A DNA stretch of 64,000 nucleotides from contig CAYTBN010000014.1 in NCBI GenBank assembly GCA_964436045.1, positions 1-64,000 on the forward strand, written 5' to 3'. Origin of the DNA: CAYTBN01 sp964436045 (GTDB taxonomy: Bacteria > Myxococcota_A > UBA796 > UBA9615 > CAYRNR01). Below are positions 19,515-27,895 of the stretch, piece by piece. The translations under genes were made by a program, and so were the position numbers. Each line of letters begins with the position of its first letter. Positions within the stretch are counted from its first letter, which is position 1. Under the pieces are notes generated by a model. That model did no database searches, was not told the DNA's origin, and was given only the letters and a program-made list of their open reading frames with translations.

Positions 19515-19553
19515 TTTTCGACCTGTCCGCGCCCCTTGTCCAGAGACCGGGCT

Positions 19554-19658
19554 GTGACTCGCTTCGACGCCGACGGCAACCTGCCCCGGGAGCTGGACCC
19601 CAAGCGGGCCTGGGCCCTGGCCCGGCTCGACCGATTTCCGGTGGAGGTCAACCGGGCG
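19554..19658 (+). pseudogene. Fragment resembling the end region of a DNA-modification/repair radical SAM protein
   Basis: The 35 codons read VTRFDADGNLPREL, then DPKRAWALARLDRFPVEVNRA. The second part resembles the C-terminal stretch of the putative DNA modification/repair radical SAM family ('DPK.AWAL.....FPV.VNRA'). The reading frame then runs into HypB sequence in another frame. No radical SAM domain is present, so this is at most a relic. Confidence 0.4.
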
Positions 19659-19671
19659 CTACACGGCCCCC

Positions 19672-20346
19672 ATGACCGAGCTGAAGCTGGATGCCCCGCT
19701 GCTGTTCGAGACCGCCCGGGAGGGGGAGGCCAACCGGGTGCGCTTCGCCGAGCTGGGCCTGTTCGCGCTCAACTTGATGAGCGGCCCGGGGGCGGGCAAG
19801 ACCCGTCTGCTGGAGCGGACGCTCGAGGGGCTGGCGGGAGAGCTGCGCATCGGCGTGATCGAAGGGGACATCGAGGGCGCCGCCGACGCCGAGCGGCTCG
19901 CGCGCCTGGGCGCTCCGGTGACCACGATCAACACCCACGGATCCTGCCACCTGGATCCCCGCCAGGTGATGGACGCCGCCCTCTCCCTACCGCGGGCTGA
20001 CCTGGACCTGCTGGTGATCGAGAACGTGGGCAACCTGGTCTGCCCGGCGGAGTTCGACGTGGGCGAGAGCGCCCGCGCGATGCTGCTGTCCGTCCCCGAA
20101 GGTCATGACAAACCGGCCAAGTACCCGCTGATGTTCCGCACCGCCGACCTGCTGCTGATCAACAAGATCGACCTGCTCGAGCTGTGCGACTTCGACGCCG
20201 CCGCCGCCGAACACGACGCCCGCGCCCTCAACCCGGCCCTGGCAGTCCGCCGTCTCAGCTGCCGCACCGGAGAGGGCCTGGAGGGGTGGATCGACTGGCT
20301 GCGGGGGCGGATCGGCGGAGGGACTACAGGTCGACCAGCGAGGTGA
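19672..20346 (+). CDS. hypB: HypB-like nickel-insertion GTPase
   Basis: 224 residues. P-loop LMSGPGAGKTRLLE (35-48), then IEGDIEGAADAERL, INTHGSCHLD (the metal-site Cys-His of HypB), VIENVGNLVCPAEFD and NKIDLLELC. These are the defining G-domain motifs of HypB, which loads nickel into [NiFe]-hydrogenase. The extra N-terminal metal-binding motif of some HypBs is absent. No other hyp or hydrogenase gene is in the window, so it is an orphan here; it could serve a hydrogenase or other nickel enzyme elsewhere. It converges with and overlaps the PKD lipoprotein gene by 23 bases. No ribosome-binding site is evident before the ATG. Confidence 0.85.
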   Translation: MTELKLDAPLLFETAREGEANRVRFAELGLFALNLMSGPGAGKTRLLERTLEGLAGELRIGVIEGDIEGAADAERLARLGAPVTTINTHGSCHLDPRQVMDAALSLPRADLDLLVIENVGNLVCPAEFDVGESARAMLLSVPEGHDKPAKYPLMFRTADLLLINKIDLLELCDFDAAAAEHDARALNPALAVRRLSCRTGEGLEGWIDWLRGRIGGGTTGRPAR

Positions 20347-22177
20347 ACCCGCCCTGATACCAGCGGATGGTTCCTCCATCCATGTGGCTGACCTCCACCT
20401 GTCCCATCGCTCCGGGGGTCGACTCGATCCACAGGTTCCAGTCACCGATCAGGGCGCCGTCCCAGTACAGGCGGGCCTGCGACTGCGAGCCCAGGTACTC
20501 GATCCGCAGCGAGTGGTCGCCGTTGACGATATTGGCCGGCACGGTCTCGCCGAAGTGGTCGGTGCTCCCGATCTCGGTGCTGACGCCGCCCAGGTTGGCC
20601 GACTCGAACCAGATCTGCGTGTTGGCCAGCCGCAGCGCCAGGTTGCCGTCCCCGCGGTTGAACAGGTCCAGGCGGGTCTCCTGCTGGAGGTACCTGTCGA
20701 AGCGTTCGTGGGCGGCGCAGCCGAACAGCTCGGCCTCGATGATCCAGTCGGACTGGTAGTCCAGATCCACATGGACGGACCCACCCGGGACGAGCGTGGC
20801 CTCCCCGTCCCAGGTGCGTACCACCAGGGGCACCTGCGCCGTGGCCACCGGTCCGCCGCAGTCGTCGGTGATCTCGCAGTGGTACAGCCCCGCGTCTGCG
20901 GTCGTGGCCGCCGTCAAGGTCAGGCTGGCGTCGGTGCTCCCGGCGATCCCCTGTCCGTCCGCGAGCGTCGCTCCATCCCGGTACCACTGGTAGGTGATCG
21001 TACCGACCCCCGTCGCGTCCACCGACAGGGTCGCGGCCTCCCCGGCGGTCACTTCGGTTCCCTGCGGCTCGCCGGCGATGGACGGCTCGGCCTCGATGAC
21101 CAGCTGGCCCGTACTCGACAGCCAGCTGCCCCCGGTCCCGGTGATGGAGCAGGCATAGCCCCCCTGGTCGTCGGCGGTCACCTCGCGTAACACCAGCATC
21201 GCCGAGGTCGCCCCCTCGATCCGATCCCCGTCGACCAGCTCCTCCTCGCCCCGCCGCCACTGATAGCTCAGCCCGCTGCCCTCCACCGCGGACACGCTGA
21301 AGATGGCGTGGCCCCCTTCGCAGGCGCGCTCTTCCGCCGGGCGGCAGGTGCGCACGCCGGTCAGCTCCACGCAGTCCAGCGCCCCGTCCGATTCCAGCCG
21401 GGTCCGGATCCCGGTCATGGTTCCGGAACCGGTCACGGTCACCGGAGACCAGGATCCCGCGCCCGCGTTTTCGCCCACGGTCGTCCAGGCTCCGTCGAGG
21501 ATCACGTCGACGCCGACGCTGCCGTCGCCCGTGCTGACCCAGTAGTCCAGCTGCAGCTGGTGGAAGCCCTCGGTGGTGAAGGCGGGTTGCTGGGCGATCA
21601 CGCAGCGGCTGGTCCCGCCGCGGGTGATGTAGCCGCCGTATCCGCCGCACCCGTCCGCGGCGGTCTCGTACTCCACGGTGCCGGGACGATCGGTGACGCA
21701 GTCCCCCAGGTAGACCGCCCAGCGATCCGCGCCGAAGGGGTCGGAGTCGAAGGGCTCGGCGAACAGGGTCTCGACCACGTCGGGGAGGACCTCGATCTGC
21801 ACGACCGCATCGGCGGTCCCGCCCTCGTCGTCGGTGACCGTCACGGTGGCCAGGTAGGTCCCGGCTTCGGTGAACACGTGGTCGACGGCGGCGTCGCCCG
21901 CGTCGCCGGTTCCGTCGCCATCCAGGTCCCAGCTGTGGGATACCAGCGTGCCGTCGGGGTCGTGGGAGGCGCTGGCGTCGAGGGCCACGGCGAGCGGGAC
22001 GTATCCCCGGGCCGGGAATGCCGCGGCGACCGCGACAGGCGTCGTGGAGTCGGGCGGGTTGTCCCCGGGTGTTCCCGGCCCGTCGCCCCCTTCACAGCCC
22101 GCGGCCGCGACCAGGGAAGCGAGGGCGAGCAGCCCGAGCCACCGCTGGCGGGCACGGTTGGGGCAGTCCTCGTTCAT
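20324..22177 (-). CDS. Lipoprotein with PKD and two Ig-like domains
   Basis: 617 residues from ATG 22177. Lipoprotein signal ending LVAAAGCEGG (Cys about 29). Residues about 45-135 form a PKD domain (AFPARGYVPLAVALDASAS, WDLDGDGTGDAG, VTVTDDEGG). A Cys-containing beta domain follows. Two immunoglobulin-like domains come next, each with the tandem pattern YQWRRGEEEL..GYACSITG and YQWYRDGATL..GLYHCEIT. The C-terminal 150 residues resemble a jelly-roll lectin or glucanase-like fold (DYQSDWIIEAEL ... LRIEYLGSQSQARLYWDG). It is probably a surface adhesin or polysaccharide-binding protein; the ligand is unknown. It overlaps hypB convergently. Confidence 0.8.
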   Translation of the reverse strand: MNEDCPNRARQRWLGLLALASLVAAAGCEGGDGPGTPGDNPPDSTTPVAVAAAFPARGYVPLAVALDASASHDPDGTLVSHSWDLDGDGTGDAGDAAVDHVFTEAGTYLATVTVTDDEGGTADAVVQIEVLPDVVETLFAEPFDSDPFGADRWAVYLGDCVTDRPGTVEYETAADGCGGYGGYITRGGTSRCVIAQQPAFTTEGFHQLQLDYWVSTGDGSVGVDVILDGAWTTVGENAGAGSWSPVTVTGSGTMTGIRTRLESDGALDCVELTGVRTCRPAEERACEGGHAIFSVSAVEGSGLSYQWRRGEEELVDGDRIEGATSAMLVLREVTADDQGGYACSITGTGGSWLSSTGQLVIEAEPSIAGEPQGTEVTAGEAATLSVDATGVGTITYQWYRDGATLADGQGIAGSTDASLTLTAATTADAGLYHCEITDDCGGPVATAQVPLVVRTWDGEATLVPGGSVHVDLDYQSDWIIEAELFGCAAHERFDRYLQQETRLDLFNRGDGNLALRLANTQIWFESANLGGVSTEIGSTDHFGETVPANIVNGDHSLRIEYLGSQSQARLYWDGALIGDWNLWIESTPGAMGQVEVSHMDGGTIRWYQGGFTSLVDL

Positions 22178-22197
22178 CTCGTCGACCTCTGAGATCG

Positions 22198-22203
22198 AGC
22201 TTA
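22198..22203 (-). promoter_or_regulatory. Candidate -10 box (TAAGCT)
   Basis: TAAGCT on the minus strand lies 20 bases before the ATG at 22177 and partly overlaps the end region of the upstream gene's 3' flank. Fits the recurring TAnnnT pattern of the window. Confidence 0.3.
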
Positions 22204-22212
22204 CCAGCGGTC

Positions 22213-22965
22213 TCAGAAACCCATCGTGGGCAGACCGGCGAAGGGGACGATGCCATCGGACACGAAGGACAGCAGGCCCATTCGCAGCTGGGCCTCGCGG
22301 ATCCGCTCGCGGGCCAGGAACGGGGAGGCCGCCCACTGGCCCATCTGGGCCCGCGACGGCGCCGGGATACGCCAGTAAGGATCGCTGTCGAACAACCGCA
22401 GCACCACGACCGCGCCCAGGTTGTCCGGGTGGTTACGGGCGTCCCGCTCGAGGGTCTTGATCTCGTTGCGCACCACGTCGAGGTCCGGGGCCGGCGTGAC
22501 GACCCGGATGCTCGCCTGGTTCCCGTCGAAGCCCCAGACCACGCCATGCTTCTCGTAGCTGGGCGTCACGGCGTCGACGAACGGGGCCGTCGCGTCGTTG
22601 CGGCCCACGAGGACGAAGTAGACTTCGGGGCCGGCCTGCTCGCGCTGCAACACGAAGGCTTCGGGATTCAGCACCCGGGAGCCATGGCTGCGGAAGCGGC
22701 GGAAGCGGGTGATGTTGGTGGCGATGGGCACGCAGAGATTGCGCAGGGCGGGCTCGACGACGAATGTGATCTGGCTCATTGCGTCCGCCATTCTATCCCG
22801 GCTGCGCCCCCGGGAATCAACGGGAGATCCCGTGTCCGCGGGAATGCTCCACCGCAGCATCCAGTCACGCCGCTCGTCGGCCGGCACGAAGACGAACAGA
22901 TCCCAGATCGGATCGGCGAGCCGCGCGAACTCGTCGATCTGGCCGAGGACCCTGTCGAGCTTCAT
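22213..22965 (-). CDS. Cytoplasmic protein of unknown function coupled to an SDR
   Basis: 250 residues. The ATG at 22965 overlaps the SDR stop in an ATGA. No signal or transmembrane segment. Visible features are IWDLFVFVPADERRDWMLRW near the start, a run of basic residues (TRFRRFRSHG), and a late helical part with PYWRIPAPSRAQMGQW and ARERIREAQLRMGLL. I recognise no family. Tight coupling to the SDR implies a common pathway or complex. Confidence 0.7.
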   Translation of the reverse strand: MKLDRVLGQIDEFARLADPIWDLFVFVPADERRDWMLRWSIPADTGSPVDSRGRSRDRMADAMSQITFVVEPALRNLCVPIATNITRFRRFRSHGSRVLNPEAFVLQREQAGPEVYFVLVGRNDATAPFVDAVTPSYEKHGVVWGFDGNQASIRVVTPAPDLDVVRNEIKTLERDARNHPDNLGAVVVLRLFDSDPYWRIPAPSRAQMGQWAASPFLARERIREAQLRMGLLSFVSDGIVPFAGLPTMGF

Positions 22966-23753
22966 CGTCGCGCCATCACCTTGCCCGTCATCCGGACCAG
23001 GAACCCCCGCGGGAGGAACCGCATGACGAAGGCGTTGAGCTGGTTGAGGGGCCCGGGCAGCACGCTGGCCCGCCCATCGAACAACCCGCGCAGGCCGGCG
23101 GCGACCACCGCCTCGGGGCGAGCCAGGGCCGCCTGCACGCCGCCGCCAGCCGCGCCATCGCCGGCCACATCCCAGAACTCGGTGGCAACCCCGCTTGGGC
23201 ACAGGGCGCAGACCCGGACTCCGGCGGAGGCCAGCTCGTGGGCGGCGGCCTCGCTCAGGCTGCGCACGTACGCCTTGCCCGCCGCGTAGGTGGCGAAGTA
23301 GGGCACCGGGGTGAATCCGGCGAAGGAGGCCACGTTGAGGATGTGCCCGCCGCCCCGGGCCCGCATGGCGCGCCCGAAGCGCCAGGTCAGCTCGCTGAGG
23401 GCGACCACGTTGAGCCGTAGCTGATCGACGGTCCGCTCCAGCGGGATGTCCAGGAAGGGCGCCAGGGTGGCGAAGCCGGCGTTGTTGACCAGCACGTCCA
23501 CCGGCTGACCGCGCCCCTCGGTGACCTCGAACAGGGCCGCGGGGGCACCGTCGGCGGTCAGATCCAGGGGCACGACCGTCACCGGAACGCCGAAGCGGTC
23601 CGGGAGCTCCCGGCCCAGGGCATCCAGGCGGTCCTCCCGACGCGCGGTCAGCACCAGCTCGGCGCCCATTCCGGCCAGTTGGACCGCGAACTCGCGGCCC
23701 AATCCCGAAGAGGCCCCGGTGACCAGCGCCGTCTTGCCCCGCAGATCAGCCAT
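22962..23753 (-). CDS. Short-chain dehydrogenase/reductase
   Basis: 263 residues. TGASSGLG (13-20) is the cofactor loop and VLVNNAG is the NNAG motif. The catalytic Ser and YxxxK motif are in NVASFAGFTP..YATYAAGKAY. A non-acidic residue pattern (TARRED) after the second strand favours NADP(H). The C-terminal LPRGFLVRMTGKVMARR is like that of SDRs acting on lipids or retinol-type substrates. A second SDR with a very similar end (LPRGW) is at 55434. The gene lies 10 bases after the end of the four-domain fusion gene. Confidence 0.9.
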   Translation of the reverse strand: MADLRGKTALVTGASSGLGREFAVQLAGMGAELVLTARREDRLDALGRELPDRFGVPVTVVPLDLTADGAPAALFEVTEGRGQPVDVLVNNAGFATLAPFLDIPLERTVDQLRLNVVALSELTWRFGRAMRARGGGHILNVASFAGFTPVPYFATYAAGKAYVRSLSEAAAHELASAGVRVCALCPSGVATEFWDVAGDGAAGGGVQAALARPEAVVAAGLRGLFDGRASVLPGPLNQLNAFVMRFLPRGFLVRMTGKVMARR

Positions 23754-23763
23754 CGCTTCTTCC

Positions 23764-26700
23764 TCAGGCGATCAGGTCGCCCAGCTCCCGCAGCATCTCC
23801 AGCACCCCCTCCGGGAGCAGGGGCGGCTCGATACCCAGCTGGTGGCAGTCGATCAGCGCCGCCGAGGTCTCCTCGACGATCTCGGTCATGTCCATGGTCC
23901 GGCGGATCGAGCTGCCGGCCACCAGCAGCCCGTGGTTGACCAGCATCACCGCGTGCCCATCGCCCATGGCTGCCGCCGCCGCCTCGGCCAGGTCCTCGGT
24001 GCCCGGCATCTGGAAGGGCACCCGCGGGATCTCGCCGAAGAACGCCGCCTCGGTGGAGATGGGCAGGAAGGGCAACCCGGCCATGCCTAGCACGATGGCC
24101 TTGGGGGCGTGGCTGTGGATCACCGCGTTCATGTCGGGCCGGTCCCGCAGGATCGAGCAGTGCATCATCCGTTCGCTGGACGGGGCCAGGGAGTCGGGAT
24201 CCAGGGGCTCGCCGTCCAGCCCCACGCGCACGAACAGTCCCGGATGGAGCCCTCCCTTGGGTAGGGACGACGGCGTGATCCAGACCTCGTCCGGATGGTC
24301 GGGGCGGCGCATGCTCACGTTGCCGCCCGTCGATGTGATCAGGTTCCGCTCCACCAGCTCGCGGACGATGTCGAACATCTCGTCCCGCTCGTCGCCCACC
24401 CGGGGGACTCCGGCGACGGGAGCCTCGACGGGCAGCGCGGCGGAAGGGGGCGGCGGGGCTGGGGTCCCGGCCGCGGCGGCGTCCAGCGGCGCGCCGCCGC
24501 CGTCCGCCGACCCGAAGGACTCCAGATCACCGGGATCACCGATGTCTTCGCGGGATTCCCGGTAGAGCCGGTTCAGGTCCTTCTGGATCCGCTGCAGCGA
24601 CATGGCCTTCATGGTGTTGCCGGAGAACGCCAGCTTGCCGCTCATGGCGGCCTTCATGCCCCCGATGCGCTCCATGAACACCGCATCGAGGACCTCGGCG
24701 TTCATCTTGAGAGTGACCACCGCTTTGTCCGGGAGGTCGCCCAGCCCACACTCGACGGGCATGCCGATAAACCTCATGTAGAACGTTATCTCTGCGTCCG
24801 GAACCACGTATTGAACCGTGACCTTCTTGCTCTTCGAGAATCCCTGGATCGTCTCGTCCTCGGCCACCCGACCGCAGAAGTCGTGGAGGATCCGCAGGAG
24901 CTTTCCGCGGGGGCTGTCGTCGTCAGCGGCCGGCGCATCGGTGGCGGGATCCAACCCCTCCGCGGTGTCCCCGGCGTCGGACCCACTCACCAGCGATTTG
25001 AGCCCGGACCAGATCCCCTTCTTCGCCGTCTCCGGGGCCTCCGGTTCCACGTCCTCCATGTCCAGGTCGGACACGGCGGGTCCGGTCCCCTCGGCCAGGG
25101 CGGCGGCCTCGTCCGCCGACGGCGCCCGGCGTTCGCCGGTCCAGCGGAAACCTTCCAGCGCCCCGGGGTTGACCAGGGTCGCCGGCCGCCCGCCGTGGAC
25201 CAGCAACTCGAGCGCCTCGGCCACCATCCGCCCCTGGTGGCGGGCCACGTCCTGGGTATTCCCGGCGATGTGGGGCGTGGCGATCACGTTCGGGAGCACC
25301 AGCAGGGGATCGTCCGTGGCCGGCGGCTCGGTGGCGAAGACGTCCAGCGCCGCCCCCCCCAGGTGCCCCGAACGCAGGGCAGCGGCCAGGGCGTCGGCGT
25401 CCACCAGCGCGGCGCGGGCGGTGTTGACCAGGCAGGCGCCGGGCTTCATCCGCGCGAGCTGGGCCGCGCCGACCATCCCCCGGGTAGCGTCGGTCACCGG
25501 CGCGTGGAGCGTGACCAGATCCGCCTCGGCCAGCAGGTCGTCCAGGACCAATAGCTCGGCTCCGGCCAGGGCCGCGTCCTCCGTCGACAGGAAGGGATCG
25601 GAGACCACGAGGCGCACCCCGAACGAACGCAACCGCGCCGCCACCGCGCGCCCCACAGCCCCCAGCCCGATCAGACCGACCGTCTTGCCGCCGAGCTCGA
25701 ACCCCTCGAAGCGCTCGTGGGCCATCCCCATTCGCGCCAGGTCTCCGGCCTCGCCGCCCGGCGCGTGGAGGAAACGATCGGCCTCCACCAGCCTGCGCGC
25801 CAGCATCAGCAGCAAGGCGACGGTGATCTCCGCCACGGCCAGGCTGTTGCGCCCGGGCGCGTTCATGACCGGCACTCCGTAGGCGGCGCAGGCGTTCACG
25901 TCCACGTTCACCGGATTGGAACGGCAGGTGAACACCATCCGCAGGTCGGGCAGCCCGGCCAGGGCCTCGGCGTCGACGATGTCCACCTCGGTGACCAGCA
26001 CCTGAAAACCCTGCAACGTGTCGACCAGGTCGTCGCCCGTCAGCACCCGCTGCTGCTCCATGTACGGCGCGTATTCCACCTCGCCTAGCTGCCGCAGACG
26101 CGTCAGCGCCCCCTCGTCCAGGGGGGCCGTGACCAGGGTGCGGGGTCGAAAGGCACCTGTACCGGACAGGGCCGACCCCGCGCTCGGTCCGTCGTCGTCC
26201 ACAGCCGCCCGCAGCACCATCTCGGCGGCCTGGGCGTCGGCCCCCACCCGCACCTCGCGCAGCAATTGCCAGTCGTCGAACAGGCCCCGGTAGACGCCAA
26301 CCCGACCGGGTTCGGGTTCGTGGCGACGTTCGATCCGGGTCAGCGCCCCGGCGCCAGCGGACAGCGACGGGTAGACGCGGGCACCGACCCCCGCGCAGAT
26401 GGCCGCGCCCAGCAGCGAGGCCTGCGGGGTGTGCGGAACCTCCACGGGTAGCCCGCAGACGTCGGCGACGATGCCGCACCAGGTCGGGCTCCTCGACAGT
26501 CCGCCCGCGACGCGCAGGACGGCCGGCTGCTCACCAGACACCTCGGTGATCTGCGCCAGGTTCGCCCGCACGGCGTACCCCAGCCCCTCGAGCACGGCCC
26601 GGGCGAGGTGGCGGCGTGGAGCATCCTGGATGCCAGCCGACAGGTGGGAGAAGGTCAGGTTGGCCACGGGGAGGCCGAGTTCGGCCGCGTGGAACAGGTC

Positions 26701-27738
26701 CGCGCCCAGGGTGGAGCTGATGCCCCGCGCCCCGGGGGTCGAGGCCCCGGCCTCGGCGCAGAGGGCGCCGGCGGCGGTGGGGTCGCCCGGCGAGAGCAGC
26801 TCCCCCAGCCAATCCAGCGCCTGGCCCGCAGCGCCCGCGTTGGACTCCAGCACCCAGCGGCCGGCCAGCACGTGGACGCCGGTCCACAGCCTGCGCTCCG
26901 GATCGGCGACGGGCCGCGCCAGCACCTGCTGGATCGGCACGGTCGTCCCGGCGACCACACACATCTGACCGGGGTCGACGACGCCCGAGCCCAGCAGCCC
27001 GCACTGGGTGTCGGCCCCGCCGACGGCCACGGGGGTGCCCGCGCGAAGACCGAGGTGGGCCGCGGCGGCCGCGGTCAGCTCCCCGACCGGTTCGCCCGCG
27101 GGTCGCAGGTCCGGCATCAGCTCCCGGGGCAGGGACAGGGCGGCGAACAGGTCGTCAGCCCAGTTCCGGGCCAGCAGGTCCAGCAGTGAACTCTCGCCCG
27201 CCTGAGACACATCGCTCGCCACCTCGCCGCTGAGCCGCCATGTCAGCCAGTCGCTGACCGACAGCACCGCACGCGTCTGCTCCAGGCGCCGCGGCTCGTG
27301 GGCGGCGAGCCACCGCAAGCGCGCCGCCTGGGCGATGGGGGAGGGCCAGTGTCCGGTGCGCCCGAGGAGGACCCTGCCATGGGTCGATGCCAGCTCCATG
27401 GCCTCGCCAGCGGCCCTGGCGTCGCGGTTGGGTACGGCCCACAGGACCTGGTCGTCACGGCCCAGCAACACGGTCCCGTGGCGCATCGAGGTGACGGCCA
27501 GCCCGACCACCTGATCGGCCGCAGCTCCGGACCGCGCCAGCGCCTGACGGGCGACCTGCCCGATGGACTCCCAGATCGCGCCGGTGTCCAGATCGAGCCC
27601 CCAGCCCCCGGTCTCGGGGGCCACCGGGTGGCTCCAGCCTCGCGCGCCGAACGCCATCGCTCCCGTGTCCACGTCCACCAGCAAGCAGCGGCCGCCGCCA
27701 CCACCCGCGTCCAGGCCCATCAGGTACCGGGAAGCCAT
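23764..27738 (-). CDS. Four-domain fusion: FGGY sugar kinase, D-2-hydroxyacid dehydrogenase, SCP2 and class II aldolase
   Basis: 1324 residues in one uninterrupted frame. Residues 1-490 are an FGGY-family carbohydrate kinase (MGLDAGGGGGRCLLVDVD; GGADTQCG; RVAGGLSRSPTWCGIVADV), closest in look to xylulokinase or AI-2 kinase. Residues 530-860 are a D-isomer 2-hydroxyacid dehydrogenase with GLIGLGAVG (688-696), Arg 775 (NTARAALVD), Glu 804 and His 823 (TPHIAG). A linker leads to an SCP2-like domain (about 940-1065). Residues 1115-1324 are a class II aldolase with GN 1139-1140, HSH (1208-1210) and NHG (1269), the zinc ligands. Each module looks complete. A sugar could be phosphorylated, cleaved and the product oxidised or reduced on one chain; the order of steps is inference. 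It lies downstream of the nitrogenase-like operon. Confidence 0.88.
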   Translation of the reverse strand: MASRYLMGLDAGGGGGRCLLVDVDTGAMAFGARGWSHPVAPETGGWGLDLDTGAIWESIGQVARQALARSGAAADQVVGLAVTSMRHGTVLLGRDDQVLWAVPNRDARAAGEAMELASTHGRVLLGRTGHWPSPIAQAARLRWLAAHEPRRLEQTRAVLSVSDWLTWRLSGEVASDVSQAGESSLLDLLARNWADDLFAALSLPRELMPDLRPAGEPVGELTAAAAAHLGLRAGTPVAVGGADTQCGLLGSGVVDPGQMCVVAGTTVPIQQVLARPVADPERRLWTGVHVLAGRWVLESNAGAAGQALDWLGELLSPGDPTAAGALCAEAGASTPGARGISSTLGADLFHAAELGLPVANLTFSHLSAGIQDAPRRHLARAVLEGLGYAVRANLAQITEVSGEQPAVLRVAGGLSRSPTWCGIVADVCGLPVEVPHTPQASLLGAAICAGVGARVYPSLSAGAGALTRIERRHEPEPGRVGVYRGLFDDWQLLREVRVGADAQAAEMVLRAAVDDDGPSAGSALSGTGAFRPRTLVTAPLDEGALTRLRQLGEVEYAPYMEQQRVLTGDDLVDTLQGFQVLVTEVDIVDAEALAGLPDLRMVFTCRSNPVNVDVNACAAYGVPVMNAPGRNSLAVAEITVALLLMLARRLVEADRFLHAPGGEAGDLARMGMAHERFEGFELGGKTVGLIGLGAVGRAVAARLRSFGVRLVVSDPFLSTEDAALAGAELLVLDDLLAEADLVTLHAPVTDATRGMVGAAQLARMKPGACLVNTARAALVDADALAAALRSGHLGGAALDVFATEPPATDDPLLVLPNVIATPHIAGNTQDVARHQGRMVAEALELLVHGGRPATLVNPGALEGFRWTGERRAPSADEAAALAEGTGPAVSDLDMEDVEPEAPETAKKGIWSGLKSLVSGSDAGDTAEGLDPATDAPAADDDSPRGKLLRILHDFCGRVAEDETIQGFSKSKKVTVQYVVPDAEITFYMRFIGMPVECGLGDLPDKAVVTLKMNAEVLDAVFMERIGGMKAAMSGKLAFSGNTMKAMSLQRIQKDLNRLYRESREDIGDPGDLESFGSADGGGAPLDAAAAGTPAPPPPSAALPVEAPVAGVPRVGDERDEMFDIVRELVERNLITSTGGNVSMRRPDHPDEVWITPSSLPKGGLHPGLFVRVGLDGEPLDPDSLAPSSERMMHCSILRDRPDMNAVIHSHAPKAIVLGMAGLPFLPISTEAAFFGEIPRVPFQMPGTEDLAEAAAAAMGDGHAVMLVNHGLLVAGSSIRRTMDMTEIVEETSAALIDCHQLGIEPPLLPEGVLEMLRELGDLIA

Positions 27739-27895
27739 CGCGTCTCCGTGCTCGGGGATCGGTGCGAGCAGTATCGGCGGTTCGCCGAAGGCGGTCCAGC
27801 GGTCCCTCCAGTCTTGCGGCGAGGGTCAGTCGGACGCCAGGATCGCGGCCACGGGAAGGCGTCGGCGACTTCCTGGTCGCCTACGATCCCGCCGG

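Noticed and set aside
19485..19553. Independent gene upstream of hypB
   Set aside because: Only hexamer repeats and 35 codons resembling the tail region of another protein are present; no start with a ribosome-binding site.
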